A DNA stretch of 64,000 nucleotides from JAPPLG01 sp965199935. GTDB taxonomy: Bacteria > Bdellovibrionota > Bdellovibrionia > Bdellovibrionales > UBA1609. Both the position numbers and the translations under genes were made by a program. The DNA is taken from NCBI GenBank assembly GCA_965199935.1, contig CBDATD010000002.1, forward strand, positions 248,001-312,000, written 5' to 3'. Shown here piece by piece: positions 18,617-27,998 of this stretch (within the stretch, counting starts at the first letter, position 1; each line of letters opens with the position of its first letter). The notes under the pieces were generated by a model that was not told where the DNA came from, did no database searches, and was given only the letters and a program-made list of their open reading frames with translations.

Positions 18617-19939
18617 ATGCTGAAAAGAATATTAAATATTAAAATTCTAAAATTTTTTGCTTCTTTAAAGCTGGCTGTTGTCAATATTCTTTTGCTGGCC
18701 TGCCTTTCCGCTGCCGGCACTTTTATAGAATCTTATTATGATTTGTACACAGCTCAGCGCTTGGTTTATCAATCTTTTTGGATGAAGATTGTTCTTGTCT
18801 TATTTTCTATCAATCTCCTCTCTGTCATGGTGGACCGCTGGCCTTGGAGAAAACGCCATCTTCCTTTTGTCACAGCTCATCTGGGAATTATCACGATCAT
18901 CATAGGGGCTTTTTTAACTTCAGAGCGGGGCATAGACGGCAGTATGAGATTGGAGCCGGGGGAGTCCTCCCGCTCTATTATTTTAAGTCCGCGGTTCTTG
19001 TCTGTTTACTCTTCGTTTGGAGAAGGCTCTGTAAGTGAACTCTATAAAAGCCGGCCTCAATTTATTTTCAATCGGCCTTCTGAAAAAAAGCCTTATCGAA
19101 TTCCCTTAGGGGGGGAGTTTATGGAAATTGTGGATTATTACCCTTATGCAAAGGAGAAAATAATATTCAAAAAAAAGGAAGGGGCCGGCTGGCTGTTCCG
19201 CTTTAAATGGGCTGGGGCCGGCGTTCAACAGCTTGATCAAATGTATAAGATGAAAAAACAGCCCTTTGTGAAACGAAAGTTCGGTTTGGCTCACGTGGTT
19301 GTCAGCGGCGGCTCTTATAAACCTATTGAAAAAAATGAACTTATTTTACTTCCTCAAACATCTATGTATCAGCTGGTTCAGAATGGAAAAATAAAACAAG
19401 CCGGCTCTATTTATAAGGGCAAAAAAATTAAAACAGGATGGATGGATTTAACTTTTCATTTGAGTGATTTTTATCCATCTGAAAAAATTTATCAATTCAC
19501 CCCTTTGAAAAGGCCGTCGGACAACAGCACCTCAGCTCTCAAAGTGCGTTTTCAAGGGAAGCATTCTTGGATGAAATTAAATTCTTTTTTGTCTTTTTAT
19601 TCTAAAGACGCTGTCTATACATTAAGTTATATGAATCAAAGAAAGAACATCGGCTCCAGCCTCAAACTTTTGCAGTTTAAAATTGACAGGTACCAGGGGA
19701 GTCAAAAAGCGAAAGAGTATTCCAGCGTCGTCGAGGTGGATGGCTTCAAGACGGTGTCTATCTCAATGAATGAGCCTTTACAGTATAAAGGGTGGACTTT
19801 TTATCAATCAGGCTTTGATGAAGCGCAGACAGCCTCTATTTTGTCGGTAAATTATGATCCCGGAAGATTTATAAAATATTTCGGAAGCTTCTTGCTTGTT
19901 TTGGGAATTTTTGCTTTGTTTTATAGAAAAAGGTTGTAA
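18617..19939 (+). CDS. resB: Cytochrome c biogenesis protein ResB/Ccs1
   Basis: One half of the system II machine that attaches haem to apocytochromes c on the outer face of the inner membrane; ResB delivers reduced apocytochrome to CcsA. The 440-residue protein starts with LKFFASLKLAVVNILLLACL, the typical ResB entry helix, and has helices at about 55-72 and 85-103, a large periplasmic domain (about 105-415) with the GWTFYQSGFD type sequence near the end, and a last membrane helix. It is directly followed by ccsA and the act genes, whose products need covalent haem. Confidence 0.87.
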   Translation: MLKRILNIKILKFFASLKLAVVNILLLACLSAAGTFIESYYDLYTAQRLVYQSFWMKIVLVLFSINLLSVMVDRWPWRKRHLPFVTAHLGIITIIIGAFLTSERGIDGSMRLEPGESSRSIILSPRFLSVYSSFGEGSVSELYKSRPQFIFNRPSEKKPYRIPLGGEFMEIVDYYPYAKEKIIFKKKEGAGWLFRFKWAGAGVQQLDQMYKMKKQPFVKRKFGLAHVVVSGGSYKPIEKNELILLPQTSMYQLVQNGKIKQAGSIYKGKKIKTGWMDLTFHLSDFYPSEKIYQFTPLKRPSDNSTSALKVRFQGKHSWMKLNSFLSFYSKDAVYTLSYMNQRKNIGSSLKLLQFKIDRYQGSQKAKEYSSVVEVDGFKTVSISMNEPLQYKGWTFYQSGFDEAQTASILSVNYDPGRFIKYFGSFLLVLGIFALFYRKRL

Positions 19940-19976
19940 TTGTGTTTCAAAAATTTTATACCGCCCTCTTTTAAAT

Positions 19977-21695
19977 ATGTATTTTCTATTACAAATTATT
20001 CTTTTTGTTTCTCCGGCTGTTTCCCAGGGTCTTTCTGATGCCGGGTTCAAACAGGTTTTGAAAAACCCATCGCGGCCGGATTCCCTCCTCCGCGAAGGAA
20101 GGGCTGTGGGACAGCTGATGATATCCTCTAAACAGGGGAGCAAAAGTGAGCCTTCACAGGAGATTTTGAAGGCTCAAATCACTTCAAAACAGTCTCGTAC
20201 AGTAGAAAATCTTCTGAAAACCATCCCCGTTCAGGCTGGCGGCCGAGTGAAGCCTTTTGACACCTTTGCCGGAGAATCCGTTCGTTATATCTATGGAAAA
20301 AAAAGAGATGTTTATATCCACTGGGTGATGACGTGGATTCTTTTGCCTGAAGAATGGCTGAAAAAACCTTTTATTTTTGTTGAAAAAGCTCAAGTGAAAA
20401 AAGCCTTGGGGCTCAATCCAAAGCTTTCACACTTCAGCCCTTTGGAGCTTTTGAGCAATAAAAGTTTTCAAAGAGAGGCAGGTGAATTGAATATCAGGAA
20501 GGAGCAAAAAGAAAAATTAAATTCCTATTTTTTGGAGATAGAAAAAATAGGGTCTCGATTGGCTTTGTATCAAGTTATTTCGGAGGGGCGTTTTCCCGGG
20601 TGGATGCCGGATTCTTTGTCGGAAAATTCAAACTGGCTGTCTGCAAATTCATTAAAGGGGGTTCAGAGGGGAGTCCTGGCAAATGTGTTTAACTCTTATT
20701 CACAAGCCGTCAACGGAGGGGGTGTTCAAAGTTTAAGGCAGGCCGTGAAAGATCTAAAAACTTTAACAAAAACTTCACATCAAAAAATTAAAATGGAGGT
20801 GCATTATAATTCTCTTAAGCCGTTTCGATGGAGCTGGGTTTTTTATTTGCTGGGCTTGGCCGGCCTGCTGGCAGTTCGTTTTCAAAAATATACTTTTTTT
20901 ATTCCTCTTGGAGCAGCCTTTATTCTGCACACTTACGGCATTGTTTTAAGGTGCTTGATTATGTCGCGCCCTCCTGTTTCCAATATGTTTGAAACACTGT
21001 TATGGGTTCCATGGTCAGCTCTTTTAATCTCTCTTGTGATGATGTGGATTCAAAAAAAGAAGTTCCCTTTGATTGCGGCCGGCGTTGTGTGCTTTTTATG
21101 TCTATTTATATCAGACACTGCAGGTTCTATTTTAAACGATCAGTTGGAGCCTTTAGAGGCTGTTCTGCGATCTCACTTTTGGCTTAGCACACATGTTTTG
21201 ATTATCACTATGAGTTACTCTGCTTTTTTTCTTGCTTTTGTCATGGGTGATTTTTTAGCTTTTCGATTTCTAATGGGTAGAAAACAATCTAAAAACCATT
21301 TTTGGTTTTTGCAGAGAGTTTTGCAGGCGGGCGTGTTTCTTCTGACTGCAGGCACTCTGTTGGGGGCTGTATGGGCCGACTACTCATGGGGGCGTTTTTG
21401 GGGGTGGGACCCTAAAGAGGTCTGGGCCTTAGTGAGTTTGTTGGGTTATTTGGCCCTTCTTCACGCTAAATTGACAGGATGGATTAAAGAATTTGGTTTA
21501 GCAATAGGCTCTATCTTCTGTTTTTTTCTGATTATTATGGCATGGTATGGTGTGAATTTTGTATTGGGCAAAGGGCTTCACTCTTATGGCTTCGGAACCG
21601 GGGGGTTTTCTTACGTCTTGGCATTCGCCTTGATTCATTTTGTCTTTTTATATCTGGTTTGGAGAAAGAAAAAAATTCCTCCTTTTGAAGGTTGA
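19977..21695 (+). CDS. ccsA: Cytochrome c biogenesis protein CcsA/ResC
   Basis: Haem-handling subunit of system II cytochrome c biogenesis, working with ResB. The C-terminal half carries about eight membrane helices and the haem-binding WGRFWGWDPKEVWAL motif at about residues 470-485, with family histidines on both sides. The N-terminal half is long and periplasmic, with its own signal-like segment (MYFLLQIILFVSPAVSQ); extended forms of this kind also occur in bacteroidetes and deltaproteobacteria. I chose the ATG at 19977 because the open frame upstream lies inside resB. The C-terminal end is 31 bases from actA. Confidence 0.87.
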   Translation: MYFLLQIILFVSPAVSQGLSDAGFKQVLKNPSRPDSLLREGRAVGQLMISSKQGSKSEPSQEILKAQITSKQSRTVENLLKTIPVQAGGRVKPFDTFAGESVRYIYGKKRDVYIHWVMTWILLPEEWLKKPFIFVEKAQVKKALGLNPKLSHFSPLELLSNKSFQREAGELNIRKEQKEKLNSYFLEIEKIGSRLALYQVISEGRFPGWMPDSLSENSNWLSANSLKGVQRGVLANVFNSYSQAVNGGGVQSLRQAVKDLKTLTKTSHQKIKMEVHYNSLKPFRWSWVFYLLGLAGLLAVRFQKYTFFIPLGAAFILHTYGIVLRCLIMSRPPVSNMFETLLWVPWSALLISLVMMWIQKKKFPLIAAGVVCFLCLFISDTAGSILNDQLEPLEAVLRSHFWLSTHVLIITMSYSAFFLAFVMGDFLAFRFLMGRKQSKNHFWFLQRVLQAGVFLLTAGTLLGAVWADYSWGRFWGWDPKEVWALVSLLGYLALLHAKLTGWIKEFGLAIGSIFCFFLIIMAWYGVNFVLGKGLHSYGFGTGGFSYVLAFALIHFVFLYLVWRKKKIPPFEG

Positions 21696-21726
21696 TTGCA
21701 GCGTCGGGTCTCGATAGGATTCTTTT

Positions 21727-22311
21727 ATGTTTCAAAAATATTGGAATAGAAAACTGACAGGTTTGCTTGTCATTGTGATTGGTTTGACTTTTCTATGCGG
21801 TTTTATTTATGAGCTGACAAATAATAATATTTCCATAGGCTATAATGACGGCTATGCTCCTGTTCAGCCCATTCCCTTTTCGCACCAACTGCATGCGGGG
21901 CGCTATCAGATGGACTGCCGCTATTGCCATACCTCAGTTGAAGAGAGCAGACACGCCTCTATTCCCAGCCTTAATGTATGTATGAACTGCCACCTCAATA
22001 TTAAACTTCAAAGCCCTGCTCTTAAAACTTTAAGGCAGGCTTATGACAAGGGAGATCCAGTTCAATGGAAGAAAGTGCATTTGCTGGCGGATTTTGTCAA
22101 ATTTAATCATGCCCCCCATGTAAAAGCTTTGCGTGGAGAACAGAACACGTCCTCTGCTTATTTGAAAAGCTGTCAAGTCTGCCATGGTTCGGTGGAGACT
22201 ATGGATGTGGTTTTTCAAAAAGAGGCTTTATCTATGGGCTGGTGTATTAACTGTCATAGGCAGGAGGAAAATAAGGAGTGGTTGAATCAATGCAGTACTT
22301 GTCACTATTAA
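21727..22311 (+). CDS. actA: Alternative Complex III pentahaem cytochrome ActA
   Basis: Electron-carrying subunit of Alternative Complex III, the quinol:electron acceptor oxidoreductase that replaces cytochrome bc1. The 194-residue protein has one membrane anchor (about 12-28) and exactly five CxxCH haem sites: CRYCH 64-68, CMNCH 85-89, CQVCH 149-153, CINCH 173-177 and CSTCH 189-193. Extra histidines such as FSHQLH and FNHAPH can serve as distal ligands. Its position just ahead of actB and downstream of the haem-attachment genes supports the call. Confidence 0.93.
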   Translation: MFQKYWNRKLTGLLVIVIGLTFLCGFIYELTNNNISIGYNDGYAPVQPIPFSHQLHAGRYQMDCRYCHTSVEESRHASIPSLNVCMNCHLNIKLQSPALKTLRQAYDKGDPVQWKKVHLLADFVKFNHAPHVKALRGEQNTSSAYLKSCQVCHGSVETMDVVFQKEALSMGWCINCHRQEENKEWLNQCSTCHY

Positions 22312-22423
22312 GAAGGAGCACAGAGCTGGCAAATATGCGAAGGGAGGCGGAGAATGCCGCTCCAGCGAAATCGGGAATCCGCGAAGAGATGACTTAAACG
22401 AGAGGATAATATAAGGTGAATCA

Positions 22424-25387
22424 ATGAAATATTGGATGAGTTTAGAGCAGTGGAAAAAAGATAAAACTTTCAAAGAGCTGGCGGGTTCTGAATTTGCCGC
22501 GCCTCCTTTTGCTCCGGAAGAAGGGGCTTGGGACCGTAGGGAATTTTTAAAACTAATGGGGGCCAGCCTGGCTTTAAGCTCTTTGGGCTGTTTAAGAAGA
22601 CCTGCAGAAACGATTGTCCCGCACATTGAAAGACCTGAGGATCAGGTGCCGGGTTTGTCCAATTACTACGCTTCCTCTTATTTTGACGGAGGAGAGGCGT
22701 TTGGTCTGATTGTACAGACCCGCGAGGGGCGGCCGATTAAGGTGGAGGGGCATCCTGAACATCCCATCAACCAAGGGGGAATGTCCGCTCGAGCGCATTC
22801 TCATCTGCTGGCTCTTTATGATCCAGAAAGGTTGAAAACTCCTCGGAGAAATTTATTCAATAAAGATAAAACAAATAAAGAAAGCATTCGAGCGCCTTTT
22901 GATGAGGCAGACCCTGCTATTGTCAATGAACTCAAAAAAGGAAAGACGGCCCTGCTCACGGATTATTTTCCATCACCGGCATCCTTGGAGGCTTGGAGTG
23001 ATTTTTCCAAAGCTTATGACTGTTCTCACTTTGTTTGGGACCCTATGGATTTGAGCCTTCATGCAAAAGTTTACAAAGAGTGCTTTGGAAAAACATTGAT
23101 TCCCCGTTATCATTTGGACAAGGCCCGTTTGATTGTTTCCGTTCATTGTGATTTTTTGGGCGGTTTTCTTTCTCCCACAGAGCATTTGAGAAAATTTTCA
23201 GCCTCCAGAAAACCTCAAAAAGAAATGAGCAAACTAATCGTCTTTGAGTCTCTATTATCTTTGACTGGAACGAATGCAGATGAAAGGCATATCATCCGCC
23301 CTTCGGAAAGCATGGACGTGTTGTTGACTCTGATTGATGAGATTTTATCTTTGAAAAATTCTTCTGATTATCCTGAGTTGAGATCAGAATTTAAAAAATT
23401 AAAATCTGTTAAACATGAGGGGCAGATTCGTAAAACAGCGAGAGAGCTGCTGCAGCACGGAGAAAAAGCTTTGGTGTTGGCTGGAGATCTCTCCTGTCAG
23501 ACTCAAGACCATCAAAGTATGTTGATCCTAATGAATTTCTTAAACAGCCTTCTGCAAAATTCTGGAACCATAGTAGATGAAGCTCATTATTACACTGCGT
23601 GGAGCAGACCCCGCCCTTCGCTGGAAGTGTTGATAGAGCAGTTGAACCAGAAAAAAATTCAAAATGTGATTATACATCGAACCAATCCTCTTTATTCTTA
23701 TCCTGCCGCAGGTCTTCTGCGCTCCGCTTTAAAGAAAGCACAACTGGTTGTTTACACAGGAGACCGTATGGACGAAACAGCGCAGGCCAGTGATTACATT
23801 ATTCCAGATTATCATGATTTAGAGAAATGGGGAGTGTGGGAATTTCAAAAAGACCTTTACACAATTCAACAGCCGACCATTCGTCCTTTAATCGAAAGCC
23901 GTGGCTTTGAAGAAAACCTTATAGTCTGGGCCAGACTGGGGGAAAGAGGGCCTCAGCGTCTGAGGTCTGCAGGCTCTTGGCATCAATACTTAAAAGCCAG
24001 CACTTCAGCAAAAGAGGTGTCCTGGGAGAATTTATTAAGAAAAGGTTTTTACAAAAAAAGTTCTTCCGTTCAGAAAGGGGGTTTTAACAAAGGTGTTTTG
24101 AAAACTGTTTCTAAAAGAGAGAAAGAAAAAAACTGGGAGTTTATACTTTACAGCACTTCAGGATTGAAGGACGGCCGGCTGGCAAACGTGTCATGGCTTC
24201 AAGAGTTTCCAGATCCTGTGACTAAAATTTGCTGGGATAATTATTTATGCATCTCGCCTGCAGACGCAAGGAGGCTTTCTCTAGAAGAAGGCCAGGAGGT
24301 GGAAGTCACTGTGGGTGGAATTAGACAGAAAGCTCCTGTGCATATTCAACCGGGGCAAAGTCCTCGTACACTGGGATTGGCTGTAGGATACGGTCGAAGA
24401 GGGGCGGGGGAAATTGCAGACCATGTAGGTGTGAACGCCTACCCTTTTATGAATTTAAAAAATCAAAGAGTGTCTGCGTCTTTGCCGGCTCAAATAAAGG
24501 TGACAAATCGGATCGTTCCTTTAGCAGTGGTGCAGGGGCATCACTCTATGGAGGGACGTCAAATTGTCGTAGAAACTACATTGAAAGAATACCTGCGTGA
24601 TCGGTCTTCAGGGATACACAGGCACAAAGTATTCAGCTTGTGGTCCCGGCATGATTACCCCAGGGAAAAATGGGGGATGGTGATTGATTTGAACTCTTGT
24701 ACAGGCTGCGGCGCTTGCATCACCGCCTGTCAGGCGGAGAATAATGTGCCTGTGGTGGGCAAGAAATATGTCTTAGAAGGAAGAGAAATGCATTGGTTAA
24801 GAGTGGATCGCTACTATACCGGAGATCCTAAAAAACCGAAAAGTGTGGTTCATCAGCCTGTGGTGTGTATGCATTGTGATAATGCTCCCTGTGAAACAGT
24901 CTGCCCTGTGGCGGCCACCGTCCAGAGCGATGAAGGCACTAATGATATGATTTACAACCGCTGTGTGGGGACCCGGTACTGCTCAAACAACTGTCCTTAC
25001 AAAGTACGCCGGTTCAATTGGTTTAATTACGCTAAGGAGATCAAGACTCCTGGCGCTTTGAATCCAGATGTAAGTGTTCGCTCCAGAGGTGTTATGGAGA
25101 AATGCACATTTTGCATCCACCGCATTCGATCCAAGCAGGCTGAGGCCCGCCTCAAAGGGGAGAAATTAAAAGACGGAGGCATTCAGACAGCCTGTCAGCA
25201 GTCCTGCCCCTCCAAAGCAATTGTCTTTGGTGATTTGAACAACGAACAATCCCGTGTTCGAAAAGCTTTTGAAGAAGAAAATGCCTATTCTCTTTTAGAA
25301 GAATTAAACACCCAACCGGCTGTCAGGTATAAAACAAAAATAAGAAACAATCAAAAAAAGTACGGCCGCGGTAAAGGACACACATGA
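22424..25387 (+). CDS. actB: Alternative Complex III iron-sulfur subunit ActB (Tat-exported)
   Basis: Fused ActB: a molybdopterin-oxidoreductase-like domain joined to a ferredoxin domain. The N-terminus has a twin-arginine signal (DRREFLKLMGASLA, about 37-50) ending near Cys56, which may be a lipidation site. The C-terminal part, about residues 758-930, contains four cysteine groups, CTGCGACITAC, CMHCDNAPCETVC, CVGTRYCSNNC and CTFCIHRI...CQQSCP, fitting three [4Fe-4S] clusters and one [3Fe-4S] or further cluster. In this family the molybdopterin-like domain normally lacks the cofactor. At 987 residues it is full length. It passes electrons between quinol-oxidising membrane subunits and ActA. 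Confidence 0.93.
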   Translation: MKYWMSLEQWKKDKTFKELAGSEFAAPPFAPEEGAWDRREFLKLMGASLALSSLGCLRRPAETIVPHIERPEDQVPGLSNYYASSYFDGGEAFGLIVQTREGRPIKVEGHPEHPINQGGMSARAHSHLLALYDPERLKTPRRNLFNKDKTNKESIRAPFDEADPAIVNELKKGKTALLTDYFPSPASLEAWSDFSKAYDCSHFVWDPMDLSLHAKVYKECFGKTLIPRYHLDKARLIVSVHCDFLGGFLSPTEHLRKFSASRKPQKEMSKLIVFESLLSLTGTNADERHIIRPSESMDVLLTLIDEILSLKNSSDYPELRSEFKKLKSVKHEGQIRKTARELLQHGEKALVLAGDLSCQTQDHQSMLILMNFLNSLLQNSGTIVDEAHYYTAWSRPRPSLEVLIEQLNQKKIQNVIIHRTNPLYSYPAAGLLRSALKKAQLVVYTGDRMDETAQASDYIIPDYHDLEKWGVWEFQKDLYTIQQPTIRPLIESRGFEENLIVWARLGERGPQRLRSAGSWHQYLKASTSAKEVSWENLLRKGFYKKSSSVQKGGFNKGVLKTVSKREKEKNWEFILYSTSGLKDGRLANVSWLQEFPDPVTKICWDNYLCISPADARRLSLEEGQEVEVTVGGIRQKAPVHIQPGQSPRTLGLAVGYGRRGAGEIADHVGVNAYPFMNLKNQRVSASLPAQIKVTNRIVPLAVVQGHHSMEGRQIVVETTLKEYLRDRSSGIHRHKVFSLWSRHDYPREKWGMVIDLNSCTGCGACITACQAENNVPVVGKKYVLEGREMHWLRVDRYYTGDPKKPKSVVHQPVVCMHCDNAPCETVCPVAATVQSDEGTNDMIYNRCVGTRYCSNNCPYKVRRFNWFNYAKEIKTPGALNPDVSVRSRGVMEKCTFCIHRIRSKQAEARLKGEKLKDGGIQTACQQSCPSKAIVFGDLNNEQSRVRKAFEEENAYSLLEELNTQPAVRYKTKIRNNQKKYGRGKGHT

Positions 25388-25438
25388 CATTTATGATTTC
25401 AAAAAATCCAATACACCCTGCGCCTTATAAAGGAGCTT

Positions 25439-26794
25439 ATGAATTACTCTCATAAAGAGAAGTCATCCTCTTTGATTTTAGGCCGCAAAACCCTCAAGCA
25501 GATTACGGAAGACATCAGTGTTTTGACGGAAAAAATTCCAGGAGTCCGCTATCTTCTGACCTTGGCCGGCGCCAAAGCTCTTTTTATTTTTTATCTTGTT
25601 GTTATGGGAATCATTGTGGCTGTGGGCATGGGCTTGATGGCTGTCAACCACCCTGTAGGATGGGGTGTGGACATTATCAATCTTGTTTTTTGGATTGGTA
25701 TTGGACATGCTGGAACTTTAATTTCCGCTATTTTATTTTTATTTCGCCAAAAGTGGAGAAACTCTATTGCCAGAACAGCGGAGGCCATGACTGTTTTCGC
25801 GGTTATGACGGCCGCTCTCTTTCCTCTTCTGCACACAGGAAGACCCTGGCTGGCTTACTGGCTTTTGCCTTATCCAAACCAAAGAGGGTCTTTATGGGTG
25901 AATTTTAGATCTCCTCTTTTGTGGGATGTTTTTGCTATTTCCACTTATGCAACTGTCTCTATTGTTTTTTGGTATGTGGGCATGGTTCCGGATTTAGCGA
26001 CTCTAAGAGACCGAGCTAAAAATAAAGTGAGAAAATTTATTTATGGTGTTTTGTCTTTGGGCTGGAGGGGAACTGCCAGGCATTGGAGTCATTATGAGAT
26101 GACTTATATGATTCTGGCGGCCATTTCCACTCCTTTGGTCCTCTCTGTTCACAGTGTGATTTCATTTGACTTTGCTGTGGCCAGTCTCCCGGGCTGGCAC
26201 ACCACCATTTTTCCTCCTTATTTTGTGGCGGGGGCTATTTTTTCAGGTTTTGGAATGGTGGTTACTTTGATGTGTCTGGTGAGGGTTTTTGTCCCTCAAT
26301 TTAAAGATTATATTACCTTGAACCACATGGAGGCTATGAACAAAATTATTATGGTGACGGGTATGCTGGTGGGTTATGCCTATTTGTCGGAACTGTTTAT
26401 TGCTTGGTATTCCGGCTCCCCTTACGAACAGTTTGCTTTTATGAATCGAATCACAGGGCCTTACGGATGGTCTTATTGGATTATGATGTCTTGTAATGTG
26501 ATTATTCCCCAGTTTTTTTGGTTTAAGAGATTCCGCCGCTCTATTCCTGTGATGTTTGTTATTTCTATTTTAGTAAATGTGGGAATGTGGTTTGAAAGAT
26601 ATGTTATTGTGGTGACGTCTTTGCATCGTGATTTTCTTCCGGCCAACTGGGGTTCTTTTGATATGACTTTCTTTGACTTTGGGGCTTTGATTGGAAGTTT
26701 TGGAATGTTTCTCACACTCTTTTTACTTTATATGAGGACTTTGCCGGCCATTTCCATTGCGGAAGTCAAACCAACGGCCATCCACAAAGAGTAA
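25439..26794 (+). CDS. actC: Alternative Complex III membrane subunit ActC (NrfD-like)
   Basis: Polytopic NrfD/PsrC-type membrane protein that forms the quinol-binding site next to ActB. The 451-residue sequence shows about ten hydrophobic helices, with family features such as MGLMAVNHPVGWGVDI, LLHTGRPWLAYWLLPYPNQR and FVGMVPDLATLRDRAK-like segments (actual sequence YVGMVPDLATLRDRA). The start is supported by AAAGGAG seven bases upstream. It is the last act gene before the operon is interrupted; palindromic repeats begin within 10 bases of its stop, and actD lies almost 3 kb further on. Confidence 0.92.
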   Translation: MNYSHKEKSSSLILGRKTLKQITEDISVLTEKIPGVRYLLTLAGAKALFIFYLVVMGIIVAVGMGLMAVNHPVGWGVDIINLVFWIGIGHAGTLISAILFLFRQKWRNSIARTAEAMTVFAVMTAALFPLLHTGRPWLAYWLLPYPNQRGSLWVNFRSPLLWDVFAISTYATVSIVFWYVGMVPDLATLRDRAKNKVRKFIYGVLSLGWRGTARHWSHYEMTYMILAAISTPLVLSVHSVISFDFAVASLPGWHTTIFPPYFVAGAIFSGFGMVVTLMCLVRVFVPQFKDYITLNHMEAMNKIIMVTGMLVGYAYLSELFIAWYSGSPYEQFAFMNRITGPYGWSYWIMMSCNVIIPQFFWFKRFRRSIPVMFVISILVNVGMWFERYVIVVTSLHRDFLPANWGSFDMTFFDFGALIGSFGMFLTLFLLYMRTLPAISIAEVKPTAIHKE

Positions 26795-26801
26795 ATCATT
26801 T

Positions 26802-27085
26802 TTGTTTCTGCATATGTTTTTGCTTGTGCGAAAGCGAAGGCAGACGAATCTTCAAAGCTCAGACATGCGTTTTGAGACAGAGCAAACTTCGTCTGCTCTG
26901 TTTCAAAGCCGAACTCGTTTGAATCTCCGTCTGCTTTTCTTTTCTGCATATGTTTTTGTTTGTGCGAAAGCAAAGGCAGACGAATCTTCAAAGCTCAGAC
27001 ATGCGTTTTGAGACAGAGCAAACTTCGTCTGCTCTGTTTCAAAGTCGAACTCGTTTGAACCTCCGTCTGCCTTTTCTTTTCATAG
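26802..27085. repeat. Two tandem copies of a 136-bp palindromic (ERIC-like) element
   Basis: The motif TGTGCGAAAGC starts at 26825 and again at 26961, exactly 136 bases apart, and the units are nearly identical. Each unit is one long imperfect inverted repeat: the left arm (GCGAAAGCAAAGGCAGACG..TTCAAA..) is complementary to the right arm (..TTTGAACCTCCGTCTGC..), meeting at an inner hairpin of the type GAGACAGAGCA/TGCTCTGTTTC. Fragments of the right end also precede the first copy. The array begins 8 bases after the actC stop. Both strands stay open over part of it, but 136 is not a multiple of three, so I treat these frames as by-products. Confidence 0.88.
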
Positions 27086-27147
27086 AGAAGCGGGGAACTG
27101 CTTTTTCATAAATGTACAGCGATCTCATATATCATTCAGTATTTTTT

Positions 27148-27176
27148 AGAATGTAAATTTTACATTCTTTTTTTTT
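27148..27176 (+). terminator. Candidate rho-independent terminator
   Basis: AGAATGTAAA and its exact reverse complement TTTACATTCT are separated by one base, followed directly by a run of nine T. The stem is AT-rich and the loop minimal, so efficiency is doubtful. It lies after the palindromic array and just before the accessory genes, where it would stop transcripts coming from the act operon. Confidence 0.45.
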
Positions 27177-27222
27177 AAAGTTGACTTTTGTATGCATCTT
27201 ATTTAGACAGTTTCAAATGTTG

Positions 27223-27411
27223 ATGTTTCGTATATTTCTTTTGGCTGCATTATGCGGATGTTTTGGCGGCAAAGAGAATCCATCTGATGCTTCTCCCTCA
27301 TGGGACACCGAGGAGAACAGAATTCAAATCAATTCTCGTTTTAACAATTTCAAAAAATCTTTGAACCAGCAGGCGGAAAAACTTTTTTCAAACAGCAGGC
27401 CCGCCAGCTGA
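27223..27411 (+). CDS. N-terminal piece of a frameshifted lipoprotein gene
   Basis: Begins MFRIFLLAALCGCFGGK, a short signal with a lipobox-like ALCGC, so the product would be a lipoprotein. An ATG at 27217 is an alternative start. A promoter-like TTGACT at 27181 lies upstream. The frame stops at 27411, but adding one T to the T6 run at 27383-27388 continues it without a break into the 27450-27998 frame (AEKLF then FKQQARQLRF). I therefore read this as the 5' part of one gene of about 258 codons that ends in the RES-like domain. A pseudogene, slippage-controlled expression or a sequencing error are all possible. Confidence 0.6.
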   Translation: MFRIFLLAALCGCFGGKENPSDASPSWDTEENRIQINSRFNNFKKSLNQQAEKLFSNSRPAS

Positions 27412-27449
27412 GATTTAAAGATACAATTTTTGAGCAAACACAGAAAATA

Positions 27450-27998
27450 GTGGATGCAGACAGTTTGATAAAAATGGGCAAAACTTATGCCGAAAAATCT
27501 AAGTTGATAACCAACGCAGTTAAAACTGTTTTTAGGGGAAAGGTATGGAGGGGCAGAAACAAAAAATATACTGCAAATGAGAGAGATTTTTGGACATTTC
27601 ATCCGGGGATGGACTCTCATATTGCCAGATACACGGTAGGGCAAAGAGCTATTTACACTTCTTTAAAAGAAGGAACTACAATTAGAGAGATCATGAGTAA
27701 TAATACTAAACTTCGGACTTCAGAAGAAGTGAGGCAGGTTTACCGCATTAGCCGGCCTAAATACATAGAGATAGATTCGGTGCTGGATCTCACAGATCCG
27801 AAAGTTTTAAAACAGCTTGATATTTTAAATTCAGATGATCTTATAAGAGATATAATCAAAAATACAGGGGCTTATGACTTGACACAAGTAACCGGTCATA
27901 TCGCTAGAAAGAGAGGTTTTAAAGGGATTATAGTCCCATCAGCCCCGGATAGAGCTAACAAAGGGATAAACTTTATTAGTTTTAAGGAGTTTGAATGA
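27450..27998 (+). CDS. RES-domain-like protein, C-terminal piece of a frameshifted gene
   Basis: The 182-residue frame (GTG start) resembles RES-domain toxins, which degrade or modify NAD+ in known RES/Xre systems. The features seen are an Arg before a Gly-rich turn (ARYTVGQRAIYTSLKEG), a Glu in TTIREI, and the later GFKGIIVPSAPDRANKGINF, matching the family's Arg-Glu-Ser pattern and its GxxVPSA...N ending. The frame is open upstream back to 27345, so the GTG is probably not a true start. It joins the lipoprotein N-terminus at 27223 if one T is restored. No Xre-type antitoxin precedes it, unlike classical RES systems. The next gene starts inside its stop codon (ATGA). Confidence 0.55.
   Translation: MDADSLIKMGKTYAEKSKLITNAVKTVFRGKVWRGRNKKYTANERDFWTFHPGMDSHIARYTVGQRAIYTSLKEGTTIREIMSNNTKLRTSEEVRQVYRISRPKYIEIDSVLDLTDPKVLKQLDILNSDDLIRDIIKNTGAYDLTQVTGHIARKRGFKGIIVPSAPDRANKGINFISFKEFE

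Noticed and set aside
26728..27011. Overlapping frames on both strands over the two-copy repeat array
   Set aside because: Same reason as at 46 kb; both strands are open through palindromic DNA, and neither has a start signal.
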